A stretch of 64,000 bases of DNA from Arthrobacter horti. Lineage in GTDB: Bacteria; Actinomycetota; Actinomycetes; Actinomycetales; Micrococcaceae. A program made the translations under genes and the position numbers. The notes beneath the pieces are model-generated. The model searched no databases, was not told where the DNA came from, and saw only the letters and a list, made by a program, of their open reading frames with translations. Below are positions 43,465-52,893 of this stretch, piece after piece (the stretch's first letter is position 1; every line of letters begins with the position of its first letter). The stretch lies in assembly GCF_030731045.1 (NCBI RefSeq), contig NZ_JAVALS010000004.1, positions 1 through 64,000 of the forward strand, given 5' to 3'.

Positions 43465-44697
43465 ATGAGCGTCATCAACGAGCTGCGCATGCGTCCCGCC
43501 TCCCGCGAATGGGGCTGGGAGGCCTCCACCACGGCACGGCTGGTCCTGTCCGGCGTGGTCATCTTCCTCCTGCTCATCGGAGCGAATCTGGCCACCCCGC
43601 TCTACCCGGCGCTCCAGGCCGAACTGGCATTGGGCCCCTTCGGCACCACGGTGGCGTTCTCCAGCTACGTGCTCGCCCTCATCGGGACCTTGGCCCTGGC
43701 CGGGCACTGGTCCGATCACATCGGCCGCCGCGCGGCGCTGGTGGTCTCCGTCCTGGTCGGCCTCGGCGGCACCCTGGTCTTCGGCCTGGCCCAGAACCTC
43801 ACCATGCTGTGCGCCGGGCGTGTGCTGCAGGGCGTCTCGGTGGCACTGGCCACCGGCGCCAGCGCGGCCGCCCTCCGCGAGTTGCTGCCGAGCCGCCCCG
43901 AGTGGGCCGCCCGCTTCACCCTGCTGTCCTCCTCCGGCGGCGTCGCGCTCGGGCCCGTGCTCGGAGGCCTCCTGTCCTGGCTCCCCGGCGGCCGGCAGGC
44001 GCCGTTCGCCGTCCAGGGTGCGTTGCTGCTCCTCATCCTGGTGCCGCTGTGGCTGGTGCGCGCCCGCCCGGCGATCATGCGCGCGGAACAGGGCTATGAC
44101 CACCGTGCCCTGGCGCCCCGCGGTCTGGGGATCCCCGCGGGCGCCCGCGGACCCTTCTGGCGGGCGGCCAGTGTGGGTTTCCTGAGCTTCGCAGTGTTCG
44201 GCTTCCAGCTCTCCCTGGCCCCGGGTTACTTCGCCCACACCCTGGGGATCACGGCCGCGCCGCTCGTGGGTGTGCTCGCCGGGCTGTCGCTCGGCGCCTC
44301 GGCGCTCAGCCAGCTGACGGCATTCTCCGGACGCGCCACCGTGCCCGTCGGGCTGGGAGTCATGGGCGGATCCTTGCTCCTGTTCGCCGCCGCCACGGCC
44401 TGGTCGAATGTGTGGCTCCTGGCCCTGGCGTCCATCCTGATCGGTGTGGGCCAGGGCCTCGCCTTCCGCACCGTGTTCAACCAGGCGGCCACGGCTGTGC
44501 CCGCGTCGCAGCACGCACGCATGGTGTCCACGGTCTACGTGGCCACCTACCTCGGCAGCGCCGTCCCGGTGCTGGGGCTCGGCGTCGTCGCCTCCCTGGT
44601 GGGGATGACGACGGCGGCGCTCGGCTTCACACTGCTGGCCGCGGCTGCGGCGCTCCTCCTCGGGGCGCTCTCGCTGAAGGGCGCCCGCTCCGAGTAG
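43465..44697 (+). CDS. MFS transporter
   Basis: This 410-residue protein has 12 hydrophobic helices. The MFS loop after helix 2 reads GHWSDHIGRRAALV and the first helix contains GANLATPLYPALQAELAL, as in drug or sugar-efflux members. Start at 43465 after GGAAAG. It lies between two Lrp-family genes, suggesting amino-acid-linked control and perhaps amino-acid or metabolite export. Confidence 0.9.
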   Translation: MSVINELRMRPASREWGWEASTTARLVLSGVVIFLLLIGANLATPLYPALQAELALGPFGTTVAFSSYVLALIGTLALAGHWSDHIGRRAALVVSVLVGLGGTLVFGLAQNLTMLCAGRVLQGVSVALATGASAAALRELLPSRPEWAARFTLLSSSGGVALGPVLGGLLSWLPGGRQAPFAVQGALLLLILVPLWLVRARPAIMRAEQGYDHRALAPRGLGIPAGARGPFWRAASVGFLSFAVFGFQLSLAPGYFAHTLGITAAPLVGVLAGLSLGASALSQLTAFSGRATVPVGLGVMGGSLLLFAAATAWSNVWLLALASILIGVGQGLAFRTVFNQAATAVPASQHARMVSTVYVATYLGSAVPVLGLGVVASLVGMTTAALGFTLLAAAAALLLGALSLKGARSE

Positions 44698-44710
44698 CTC
44701 GGCCGGGTGG

Positions 44711-44826
44711 CCGCTGGGTGGGCCCACGGTGGCGAGGGCCCCGAGTTGAGCGAAGCGAAGCTTGGGAGCCGCTGGGTGGGCCCACGGTGGCGAGGGCCCC
44801 GAGTTGAGCGAAGCGAAGCTTGGGAG
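44711..44826 (+). repeat. perfect 58-bp tandem duplication
   Basis: Two identical 58-base units (44711-44768 and 44769-44826), each beginning CCGCTGGGTG and ending CTTGGGAG, fill most of the gap between the convergent MFS and Lrp genes. The core GAGTTGAGCGAAGCGAAG looks like the intergenic REP-type elements seen in many actinobacterial genomes. Perfect identity suggests a recent duplication. No protein-like frame. Confidence 0.9.
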
Positions 44827-44836
44827 CCGCCGGGGA

Positions 44837-45340
44837 TCAGTCGAGGAGCCCGGCGTTCCCGTCCATGTGCTCGAAGACCACGGTGGTCTCCGTATGGCCC
44901 ACCACAGGGTCCGTGGCGAGGTTGTCCAGCACCCAGTCCCGCAGCTCTTCCGTGGTCCCCACGGCGATGTGCAGCAGATAGTCCACTGATCCCGAGGTGT
45001 GGAAGGTGGAGAGCACGGCCGGCAGGCGGGGGACCCGTGAGGTGAAGTCGTCGATCTGGTCCCGGTCGTGGGCCCGCAGCCGGATGGCGATCAATGCCTG
45101 GACGCTGCGGCCGATCGAGGCCAGGTTGAGCTCCGCGGTGAACGCCTTGATGATGCCGCGCTCCTGCAGCGTGCGGGTGCGCATGAGGGCGGTGGAGGGT
45201 GCGATCCCGACGTCCTCGGCCAGTTGCTTGTTGGAGATCCGGGCATCTTCCGAAAGGATTCTGATGATCTTCCGGTCCACGTCGTCCAGGGTCTCGCTGC
45301 CCGCAGCGGTGTGGCGAATATTCTTCGCTGAATCGGCCAT
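44837..45340 (-). CDS. Lrp/AsnC-family regulator
   Basis: This 167-residue protein has the AsnC-type helix-turn-helix DDVDRKIIRILSEDARISNK with VGIAPSTALMRTRTLQERGI, and a RAM domain (ALIAIRLRAHDRDQI, then TSGSVDYLLHIAVGT). It is divergent from the sugar-kinase-like gene at 45473. The sequence is unlike the Lrp at 42773, so they are not a recent duplication. Confidence 0.92.
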   Translation of the reverse strand: MADSAKNIRHTAAGSETLDDVDRKIIRILSEDARISNKQLAEDVGIAPSTALMRTRTLQERGIIKAFTAELNLASIGRSVQALIAIRLRAHDRDQIDDFTSRVPRLPAVLSTFHTSGSVDYLLHIAVGTTEELRDWVLDNLATDPVVGHTETTVVFEHMDGNAGLLD

Positions 45341-45472
45341 TGTTCCTCCACTTTGAAAGTCACTACATGATACGGCCGGTGGCTCATTGACGGAATGGCG
45401 GCTCGGAGTGTGGGATCGTTCGCCGGGCGTCGGGTTCCTGACAGCGCGCCTCGTCCTGCGTACGCTGTTCCG

Positions 45473-46399
45473 GTGACCACACCGCGCGTTCCCGCCTCAG
45501 AAACCCCCTCAGCCGGTACCCGGGAGGGCATCGCCATCGACATCGGGGGAACCAAGACCCGCGGACTCCTGCTCCGCGACGGCATGGTGGCCGCCGACCA
45601 TACGGTGGGCAGTGCCAACACCCAGAATGTCAGCCGTGAGGAGGCCGAGCTGGCGTTCGCCGAGCTCTTCGCCGCGCTGTCACCCTCCGCCGTGGACCGC
45701 GTCGTGGTGGGAGCCGGGGGAGCGGACACCGAGGCCGACAAGGAGGCGCTCGCGTCCCTCGTAGCCCCTCACGCCCCGGGCGCCCGGATCACCGTCGTCC
45801 ACGACTCCGAGCTCCTCCTCGCCGCCGCCGGCGCCCGGACCGGGGTCGCCGTGATCGCCGGCACGGGAAGCGCCGCCTGGGGACGCAACGACGCGGGGGA
45901 GGAGTCCCGCTCCGGTGGCTGGGGCTACCTCCTGGGCGATGAAGGCAGCGGATACTGGCTCAGCCGGGAGGCCGTGCGCCTTTCACTGCGCCGGATGAAC
46001 TCAGGGCTGGACGCGACAGGCCTGGCGCTCGCGCTCTGCGCCTCGGTGGACGCGGCCGACGTGGCAGGCCTCATCGCGGCCTTCCACGACCCGGAGAAGG
46101 GCCGGCGGTACTGGGCCGGGCGGAGCCGGATCGTGGTGGAAGCGGCGGAGCAGGGCGACGAGGGTGCCCAGGGCATTCTGGCGCAGGCGTCCGGGGATCT
46201 GGTGGTGCTCGCCGCCTCCGTCCTGGAGCGGCTCGGGATCCATGGGCCCGTGGTGCTCGGCGGAGGGCTCGGGCAGCATGTGTCCGCCATTCAGAACGGC
46301 TTCCGTGAGGGCTTGGCACGTCTGGGCTACCACGACGTGCGGATCCTCGAGCAGGAGCCGGTCTTCGGGGCGGCCGCTCTCCTGGACGCTCCGGCCTGA
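45473..46399 (+). CDS. BadF/BadG-type ATPase, probable N-acetylglucosamine kinase
   Basis: This 308-residue ATPase of the actin/hexokinase fold starts EGIAIDIGGTKTRGLLL, with the phosphate-binding DIGGTKT. Next come VVGAGGADTEADKEAL, VIAGTGSAAWGRN and GGWGYLLGDEGSGYWLSREA, which are the hallmarks of the BadF/BadG group that includes N-acetylglucosamine kinases. The GTG at 45473 lies six bases after a TACGCT box, so it is probably leaderless. The sugar substrate is inferred from family. Confidence 0.87.
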   Translation: MTTPRVPASETPSAGTREGIAIDIGGTKTRGLLLRDGMVAADHTVGSANTQNVSREEAELAFAELFAALSPSAVDRVVVGAGGADTEADKEALASLVAPHAPGARITVVHDSELLLAAAGARTGVAVIAGTGSAAWGRNDAGEESRSGGWGYLLGDEGSGYWLSREAVRLSLRRMNSGLDATGLALALCASVDAADVAGLIAAFHDPEKGRRYWAGRSRIVVEAAEQGDEGAQGILAQASGDLVVLAASVLERLGIHGPVVLGGGLGQHVSAIQNGFREGLARLGYHDVRILEQEPVFGAAALLDAPA

Positions 46400-46446
46400 G
46401 CCGGCGGCCGGCAGCCGCTGACTCACGACGACGGCGGCCGGCGCCG

Positions 46447-47487
46447 TCACCGCCGGCGGATGCGCGGCTTCAGCGTGACGCTGGGGAGCGGAGGCGCCGG
46501 GATGTGACCGGCCTCCGTCCGGTCCGCCTCGGCGGGGCCGCCCTGATGACCGGGGACCCAGCCGAACCGCGAGGAGGCGATCGCAGCGGCGCCGGGCTCC
46601 ACGCCGTCGGAGGTGTAGAGGCCGCCGTCGGCCTCCCAGTCCAGACGGGCCTGGAGGATCTCCTCGTGGCTGCGGCCGACGAAGTTCCACCACATCAGCA
46701 GATCCTCACCCAGGGGCTCGCCGCCCAGCAAGAAGAATCGCGTGTCCGGATCCGCCATGACGCGCACCGTTTCACGCCGGCCGCCCAGGTACAGGAGCGG
46801 TCCGGGGGTGATGCCGACTCCTTCCACGGAGAGGCCGCCGTTCAGGACCAGGAGGGCATGCTCATGACCGGGGTCCAGGGGAAGATCCAGCCCGCCGGAG
46901 CCCTCCAGCTGTGCGCCCACGATCGGACTGAACACGCTCGCAGGGGACGTCACTCTGGCGAAGGTGCCCATGACCACGGTGGCCTCCCAGCCCGGTCCGG
47001 ACGCCTTCGGAAGATCCACATGACGCTCGAAGGACGGCTCCTGGTGACGGTGACCGTCCGGGAGCGCCACCCAGAACTGGAGCCCCTCCTGGACGGGGAC
47101 CTCATCGCCGTCGGTGCAGGTGAACTCGGAGTGGGAGATGCCGTGCCCGGCTGTCATGAGGTTCAGCTCGCCCGGACGTACCGTCACATCGCTGCCTAGG
47201 CTGTCGCGGTGGCGGATCTCGCCCTTGAGGGGCCACGTCACGGTCTGCAGGCCGATGTGCGGATGGGGGAGCACGGTCATGGCGGAGCGGTCCGGGCCGA
47301 AGCGGTCCAGGAAGCACCAGGGGCCGATGGTCGGGAGTTCCTTCAGCGGCAGCGTGCGGTTCACCGTGATGGCACGGACGCCGCCCAGTGGAACGGCGCG
47401 CTCGGGCAGGATCTCCAGTGCCGGGTCCGGGACGGAGCCGAGGGCGGGGCAGGCCTGCTGGACGGGGGCCGGATCGAGGTTCGTCAC
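46447..47487 (-). CDS. pirin-family protein
   Basis: This 346-residue bicupin has the pirin motif LPHPHIGLQTVTWPLKG near residues 72-88, with the metal-binding His pair, and GELNLMTAGHGISHSE downstream. Pirins bind iron; some have quercetinase activity and others are regulators. The GTG start at 47487 lacks a strong ribosome site. It is divergent from the beta-galactosidase gene. Confidence 0.92.
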   Translation of the reverse strand: MTNLDPAPVQQACPALGSVPDPALEILPERAVPLGGVRAITVNRTLPLKELPTIGPWCFLDRFGPDRSAMTVLPHPHIGLQTVTWPLKGEIRHRDSLGSDVTVRPGELNLMTAGHGISHSEFTCTDGDEVPVQEGLQFWVALPDGHRHQEPSFERHVDLPKASGPGWEATVVMGTFARVTSPASVFSPIVGAQLEGSGGLDLPLDPGHEHALLVLNGGLSVEGVGITPGPLLYLGGRRETVRVMADPDTRFFLLGGEPLGEDLLMWWNFVGRSHEEILQARLDWEADGGLYTSDGVEPGAAAIASSRFGWVPGHQGGPAEADRTEAGHIPAPPLPSVTLKPRIRRR

Positions 47488-47561
47488 ACGCTCACTCTAG
47501 CTCTGTGCGTAAATGTTTGATTTGTATCGATTAAGTGTGAAATGAGACCTAGGATGGAGCC

Positions 47562-49385
47562 ATGCCCGCACCCATCCTGAGCATCTCCGACGCGCGCCTC
47601 CTCCGCAGGGGCCGCGAGCATCGCATCCTGGCCGGCGCCATCCACTATTTCCGCGTCCATCCGGACCTCTGGGAGGACCGCCTGACCCGGCTGAAGGCCA
47701 TGGGCGCCAACACGGTGGACACCTACGTCGCCTGGAATTTCCACCAGGAGCGGCGCGAGGATCCGGCGGACTTCAGCGGCTGGCGGGATCTGGGCCGGTT
47801 CATCGACCTCGCCGGAGAGCTGGGGCTGGACGTGATCGTCCGTCCGGGACCTTACATCTGCGCCGAGTGGGACAATGGCGGCTTCCCGTCCTGGCTCACC
47901 GGGCAGGCCGATGTGATGCTCCGCTCCACCGACCCCCGCTTCAGGGAGCCCGTGGCAGGGTGGCTGGACGTGCTGGTGCCCGTCATCGCTTCCCGGCAGG
48001 CCTGCAACGGCGGTCCCGTGGTCGCGGTGCAGGTGGAGAACGAGTACGGCAGCTACGGCGACTCGGCCGAGTACATCCGGTGGAACGCCCACGCATTGCG
48101 GGACCGCGGCATCACCGAGACGCTCTTCACGGCCGACGGCGGCACCGACTACTACCTCGACGGCGGTGCGGTGCCGGAGATCTGGGCGACGGCGACGCTC
48201 GGTTCCCGGGGCGATGAGGCGATCGACGTCTGGAAGCGCCGCCGACCGGACGAGCCGTTCTTCAACGTGGAGTTCTGGGGCGGCTGGTTCGACCACTGGG
48301 GCGAGGAGCACCACGTCCGCCCGGCCGAGGAGGCCGCGGCCGAAGTGCGGAAGATGCTCGACGCCGGCGGCTCGGTCTGCGTCTACATGGCGCACGGCGG
48401 CACCAACTTCGGGCTCGGAGCCGGAGCGAATGAACACGACGGGATCCAGCCCACCGTCACCAGCTACGATTCGGACGCGCCGATCGCGGAGAACGGCGCC
48501 CTCACCGAGAAGTTCCACGCCCTGCGCGCCGAGTTCCTGCGTGCCCAGGGTCTCGCCGAAGACGAATGGCCTGCATTGCCTGCGGCCCTGCTCGAACCGG
48601 CCGCCGTCCTTCCCCCGCGCACTGTGCCCCTCCCTGCGGCGGAGCTCCCGCTCCTGGACTTCCTGCGCGCCCGGCTGGATGCCGCCGTCGACGCCGGGTC
48701 GCACCGTCCCAGCGAACGGCCGCTCAGCTTCGAGGAACTCGGGCTGCACCATGGCCTGCTCTTCCAGCGAGCCACGGCAGTCCTCCCGGGCCGCGAGGAC
48801 GCGCCGCAGGAGGCGCGCATCAAGCTCCCCGGGCTCCACGACCGTGCCCACGTCTGGGTGGACGGAGAACTTCTGGGCATCCTGGACGACACGACCGCGG
48901 CCGAGGGCCTTCTGGTTCAGGGACACGGCAGGGAAGCGGTCCTGGAGATCCTGGTGGAGAACGTGGGCCGTATCAACTACGGCCCGCACACCGGCCAGCG
49001 AAAGGGACTGCTGGGCGGTGTCCTGGTCAACCAGCGGTTCACGCTCGGCTGGGAGCACGTGGGCCTTGACCCGAGCCACTGGGACGCCACCCGGCTGGTG
49101 GGCCTGCCGTCCGCGGAGTTCCCGGTGGACGAGCCCGCGGACACCTACCTGGCACTTCCCGGCTCCACCAAAGGCTTCGTCTGGATCAACGGGTTCCTGC
49201 TTGGACGCTATTGGGAGATCGGGCCGCAGGAGACCCTGTACGTCCCGGCCCCGCTGCTGCGGCCAGGGGTCAATACGGTGCACGTGTTCGAGCTGGGGGA
49301 GACGGGCGGGACCCTGGAGCTGAGAGAGAAGCACTCGCTCGGCACGCTGAGCGCAGGCGCCATCGCGGCGGCGGAGCTCGCCTGA
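47562..49385 (+). CDS. GH35 beta-galactosidase
   Basis: This 607-residue protein is a family-35 glycoside hydrolase. The TIM barrel begins GAIHYFRVHPDLWEDRLTRL and carries RPGPYICAEWDNGG. The acid/base Glu161 is in QVENEYGSYG and the nucleophile Glu237 in NVEFWGGWFDHWG. C-terminal jelly-roll domains end near GFVWINGFLLGRYW. There is no signal peptide, so it is intracellular. TAGGAT at 47550-47555 lies six bases before the ATG, so the gene may be leaderless. An A+T-rich stretch at 47510-47540 may hold a regulator site. Confidence 0.95.
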   Translation: MPAPILSISDARLLRRGREHRILAGAIHYFRVHPDLWEDRLTRLKAMGANTVDTYVAWNFHQERREDPADFSGWRDLGRFIDLAGELGLDVIVRPGPYICAEWDNGGFPSWLTGQADVMLRSTDPRFREPVAGWLDVLVPVIASRQACNGGPVVAVQVENEYGSYGDSAEYIRWNAHALRDRGITETLFTADGGTDYYLDGGAVPEIWATATLGSRGDEAIDVWKRRRPDEPFFNVEFWGGWFDHWGEEHHVRPAEEAAAEVRKMLDAGGSVCVYMAHGGTNFGLGAGANEHDGIQPTVTSYDSDAPIAENGALTEKFHALRAEFLRAQGLAEDEWPALPAALLEPAAVLPPRTVPLPAAELPLLDFLRARLDAAVDAGSHRPSERPLSFEELGLHHGLLFQRATAVLPGREDAPQEARIKLPGLHDRAHVWVDGELLGILDDTTAAEGLLVQGHGREAVLEILVENVGRINYGPHTGQRKGLLGGVLVNQRFTLGWEHVGLDPSHWDATRLVGLPSAEFPVDEPADTYLALPGSTKGFVWINGFLLGRYWEIGPQETLYVPAPLLRPGVNTVHVFELGETGGTLELREKHSLGTLSAGAIAAAELA

Positions 49386-49477
49386 AACGTCGCGGAGGGA
49401 ACCCGCGGGCCAGGAGGCCGATAAGCTGAATGAGCCCCTCGCACCGTTCAGCACGTCCTTCCGAAGGAGCGCCCTCG

Positions 49478-50476
49478 ATGATTCCGACGCGCCAGGCCGC
49501 CATCCGCAGGATGGCCGCGGCCGCCGCTGTTCTCGCCGGCCTGCCCGCGCTCGCAGGCTGTTCCCCGGCCGGCCCCACGCCCACGCCGGTGCCGAGCAGC
49601 AGCATCCCCGCCCGGCCCGTCGTCGTCGGCGCCACGGACACCGCGGAAGGGCAGATCCTGGCCGAGCTGTACTCCGGTGCGCTTCAAGCGGCGGGTCTGA
49701 AGAGCTCAGTGAAGACCGGTGTCGGCGGCCGCGCGGCGTCCCTGGAGGCCCTCAAGTCGGGCGCCGTCCAGCTGGTGCCCACGTATACCGGCGGTCTCCT
49801 GCGGGCGCTCGGCACGACGGCCAAGGACACCGGGGACGACACCGTGAGGGCGGCAGCCGTGGCGGCACTGACCAAGCCCGTCACCGCGCTGGACGCCTCC
49901 GGGGCACAGGACCGGGAGGTCATCGTGGTCACCAAGGTGACTGCGGAGAGGTACCAGCTGAAATCCCTCAGCGACCTCGGCAAAGTCTGCTCCCAGACCA
50001 CGTTCGCGGCGCCTGCGGACTTCTCCTCGGACCCGTACGGCGGGGTGGCTCTGAAGGGCGACTACTCCTGCACGCCCAAAAAGACGGTCACCTACGGCGT
50101 GACGAGCGGCCCGGACGGCGGACCCACTGTCCCGGCGGCCGACGCGGACAACCGCTACACGATCCCTCAGCCGCTGAAGGCGCTCCTGCAGGACGATGTG
50201 CAGGTTGCGGTCATGCTGAGCACGGACCCGGCCATCGCGGACAACGACCTGGTGGTCCTGGACGACGACAAGAAGGCGCTGCTCCCGGAACAGGTTCTGC
50301 CGCTGGTGGACGGCATCCTGCTGCCGGCGCAGGCCCGGGACGTGATCAATTCCCTCTCCCGCACGCTCACCTCGGACGACCTGGTCCAGATGAACCGGGC
50401 CATCCAGGGGGACCAGGCCGGGACGCCCCATGACGTGGCCGGCGCCTGGCTCCAGGACAAGGGCATTCTCAAATAG
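49478..50476 (+). CDS. betaine/choline-type substrate-binding lipoprotein (OpuAC/ProX)
   Basis: This 332-residue protein has a lipoprotein signal: RRM, hydrophobic core and lipobox LAGC with Cys28. A Pro-rich spacer follows, then the OpuAC-like domain (VVVGATDTAEGQILAELYSGAL, then GRAASLEALKSGAVQLVPTYTGGLL). It would be a cell-surface receptor for glycine betaine, choline or similar osmolytes. No permease or ATPase gene is adjacent, so it is an orphan here. The start at 49478 follows GAAGGAG; an upstream ATG at 49430 is less likely. Confidence 0.88.
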   Translation: MIPTRQAAIRRMAAAAAVLAGLPALAGCSPAGPTPTPVPSSSIPARPVVVGATDTAEGQILAELYSGALQAAGLKSSVKTGVGGRAASLEALKSGAVQLVPTYTGGLLRALGTTAKDTGDDTVRAAAVAALTKPVTALDASGAQDREVIVVTKVTAERYQLKSLSDLGKVCSQTTFAAPADFSSDPYGGVALKGDYSCTPKKTVTYGVTSGPDGGPTVPAADADNRYTIPQPLKALLQDDVQVAVMLSTDPAIADNDLVVLDDDKKALLPEQVLPLVDGILLPAQARDVINSLSRTLTSDDLVQMNRAIQGDQAGTPHDVAGAWLQDKGILK

Positions 50477-50503
50477 CCCGAGCTCGTATGGCATATTTGG
50501 TGA

Positions 50504-51724
50504 ATGGCAGAATTCAGGCAGTCGACCAAGCTTCACAACGTCCTCTATGACATCCGGGGACCCATTCTGGAAGCTGCCCAGCAGATGGAGGCCGAGGGGC
50601 ACAAGATCCTGAAGCTGAACATCGGCAATCCGGCGCCCTTCGGCTTCGAAGCACCGGACGCCATCCTGGTGGACATGATCCGCCACCTGCCGCACGCCCA
50701 GGGCTACAGCGATTCGCGCGGCATCTTCTCCGCCCGTACCGCAGTCTCGCAGTACTACCAGACCCGCGGCATCCAGTCGATCGGGGTGGATGACATCTAC
50801 CTCGGCAACGGCGTCAGTGAGCTGATCACGCTCTCCCTCATGGCCCTGCTGAACGACGGCGACGAGGTCCTGATCCCCACCCCGGACTATCCGTTGTGGA
50901 CCGCCTCCGTCAGCCTGGCCGGCGGACGCCCCGTGCACTACCTCTGCGACGAGCAGGAGGGCTGGGCCCCTGACCTCTCCGATCTGGAGTCCAAGATCAC
51001 CGAACGCACCAAGGGCGTGGTGATCATCAACCCGAACAACCCCACCGGTGCCGTGTACTCGGAGAGCACCGTCCGCGCCATCGTGGAGCTGGCGGACAAG
51101 CATGGGCTGATCGTGTTCTCCGATGAGATCTACGAGAAGATCCTCTACGACGACGCCGTGCACGTGAACACGGCCAAGATCGCCGGCGACGACGTCCTGT
51201 GCCTGACCTTCAACGGTCTCTCCAAGGCCTACCGCGTGTGCGGCTACCGTGCCGGATGGATGGCGATCTCCGGGCCCAAGGCCCATGCCAAGGACTTCCT
51301 GGAAGGCATCAACCTGCTGGCCAATATGCGCCTGTGCGCCAATGTGCCGGGCCAGCACGCCATCCAGACCGCCCTGGGCGGATACCAGAGCATCAACGAC
51401 CTCATCCTCCCCGGGGGCAGGCTCCTGGAACAGCGGAACAAGGCCTATGAGCTGCTGAACGCCATCCCGGGCGTGAGCACCGAGCAGGCCCGTGGCGCCC
51501 TGTACCTGTTCCCCAGGCTGGACCCCGAGGTCTATCACATCCGCGACGACGAGAAGTTCGTCCTGGACCTGCTGAAGGAACAGAAGATCCTGGTCTCGCA
51601 CGGCCGCGCCTTCAACTGGGTGCGCCCGGACCACTTCCGCATGGTGACGCTCCCGGCGGTGAAGGACATCGAGGAGGCCATCGGCCGGATGGCGGACTTC
51701 CTGAGCAGGTACCCGGGCAACTGA
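50504..51724 (+). CDS. alanine-type aminotransferase (PLP-dependent, AlaT-like)
   Basis: This 406-residue class I aminotransferase has the AlaT-like start VLYDIRGPILEAAQQMEAEG and LNIGNPAPFGF. The PLP-binding parts are VIINPNNPTGAVY, FSDEIYEKILYD and the Schiff-base Lys in NGLSKAYRVCGYRAGW. It probably interconverts pyruvate and alanine with glutamate. A CATATT box lies six bases before the ATG. A PPK2 gene follows 41 bases later. Confidence 0.9.
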   Translation: MAEFRQSTKLHNVLYDIRGPILEAAQQMEAEGHKILKLNIGNPAPFGFEAPDAILVDMIRHLPHAQGYSDSRGIFSARTAVSQYYQTRGIQSIGVDDIYLGNGVSELITLSLMALLNDGDEVLIPTPDYPLWTASVSLAGGRPVHYLCDEQEGWAPDLSDLESKITERTKGVVIINPNNPTGAVYSESTVRAIVELADKHGLIVFSDEIYEKILYDDAVHVNTAKIAGDDVLCLTFNGLSKAYRVCGYRAGWMAISGPKAHAKDFLEGINLLANMRLCANVPGQHAIQTALGGYQSINDLILPGGRLLEQRNKAYELLNAIPGVSTEQARGALYLFPRLDPEVYHIRDDEKFVLDLLKEQKILVSHGRAFNWVRPDHFRMVTLPAVKDIEEAIGRMADFLSRYPGN

Positions 51725-51765
51725 CTCCCGGGCCCGGCCCGGATCCCCTCTGGCGGAAGGACGGA

Positions 51766-52635
51766 ATGATGAAGACCAAGCAGCAACGCGGGGTGGACTT
51801 CTACCTGGACCCGGGGGAGACGCTCCGGGCCGGGCCGGGCTTCCGCCTGGACGCCGTGGACCCGGAATCGACGCCGGGTTACGACGGGCGGAAGGCGGAC
51901 GGCGCCCGGCATCTGGACCGTCAGGATGCCCGGCTGGACGATCTGCAGGAGAGGCTCTTCGCGGCGTCCAAGGGCGGTTCGGACCAGCGGGTGCTGCTGG
52001 TCCTGCAGGCCATGGACACGGCCGGCAAGGGCGGGATCGTCAGCCATGTGGTGGGGACCATGGACCCCCAGGGCGTCCACCTCAAGGCGTTCAAGGCGCC
52101 CACGGACCAGGAGAAGGCTCACGATTTCCTCTGGCGGATCGAGAAGGAGGTGCCGGAGGCGGGCATGGTGGGGGTCTTCGACCGCTCCCACTATGAGGAC
52201 GTCCTGATCCACCGGGTGCACGGCTGGGCCGATGAGGCTGAGCTGGAGCGCCGTTACGCCGCCATCAATGACTTCGAGTCACGGCTCATGGAGCAGGGGA
52301 CCACCTTGGTCAAGGTGATGCTGCACATCTCCAAGGACGAGCAGAAGGACCGCCTCCTGGCCCGCCTTCATGACCCGGCGAAGCACTGGAAGTACACTAC
52401 CAACGATCTCGCGGAGCGCGGCTTCTGGGACGACTATCAGGCGGCGTTCCAGATCATGCTGGAGAAGACATCCACCGCTGCGGCCCCGTGGCACGTGATC
52501 CCGGCGAACAGGAAATGGTACGCCCGGATCGCCGTTCAGCAACTGCTGATCGACGCGCTCGAACGGATCGGCCCGCAATGGCCGGCGGCCGATTTCGACG
52601 TGGATGAGCAGATCGCGGCGGTCAGCGCTTCCTGA
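51766..52635 (+). CDS. polyphosphate kinase 2 family protein
   Basis: This 289-residue protein has the PPK2 P-loop LQAMDTAGKGGIVSHV, Walker B-like VGVFDRSHYEDVLIHRVHG and the lid segment KHWKYTTNDLAERGFWDDY. PPK2 enzymes use polyphosphate to phosphorylate nucleotides (AMP or ADP). The C-terminus WHVIPANRKWYARIAV is also diagnostic. GGAAGGACGGA precedes a doubled ATG at 51766. Confidence 0.93.
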   Translation: MMKTKQQRGVDFYLDPGETLRAGPGFRLDAVDPESTPGYDGRKADGARHLDRQDARLDDLQERLFAASKGGSDQRVLLVLQAMDTAGKGGIVSHVVGTMDPQGVHLKAFKAPTDQEKAHDFLWRIEKEVPEAGMVGVFDRSHYEDVLIHRVHGWADEAELERRYAAINDFESRLMEQGTTLVKVMLHISKDEQKDRLLARLHDPAKHWKYTTNDLAERGFWDDYQAAFQIMLEKTSTAAAPWHVIPANRKWYARIAVQQLLIDALERIGPQWPAADFDVDEQIAAVSAS

Positions 52636-52680
52636 ACGACGTCGTCAGCTGGGCGAGGCCCTTCGCTGGACCTCCGGCCC

Positions 52681-52893
52681 TCAGGCGTCCGGCTGGGCGG
52701 CCTTGAGCCGTGCCCGGGCGCCTTCCAGCCACTCCTCGCAGCGTGCGGCGAGGGCTTCCCCCCGTTCCCAGAGTGACAGGGACTCCTCCAGGGTTCCTCC
52801 ACCCGCTTCCAGGCGCTGGACCACCATGAGGAGCTCCTCGCGGGCCTCCTCGTAGCTGAGCGTGGCGACGTCCTGCTGTTCTGCTGCGGTCAT
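52681..52893 (-). CDS. xseB: exodeoxyribonuclease VII small subunit
   Basis: This 70-residue protein is Xse[21 protein letters not shown] then [23 protein letters not shown], the paired helices that wrap around XseA. Its ATG overlaps the xseA stop by four bases. Confidence 0.95.
   Translation of the reverse strand: MTAAEQQDVATLSYEEAREELLMVVQRLEAGGGTLEESLSLWERGEALAARCEEWLEGARARLKAAQPDA

Noticed and set aside
46430..46448. Hairpin between the BadF ATPase and pirin genes as a terminator
   Set aside because: Only 7 bp with no T run in a region where G+C-rich hairpins are frequent, and it overlaps the pirin stop.
47484..51634. Two long minus-strand frames
   Set aside because: Antisense to GH35 and to the lipoprotein/aminotransferase genes, which have clear motifs and starts.
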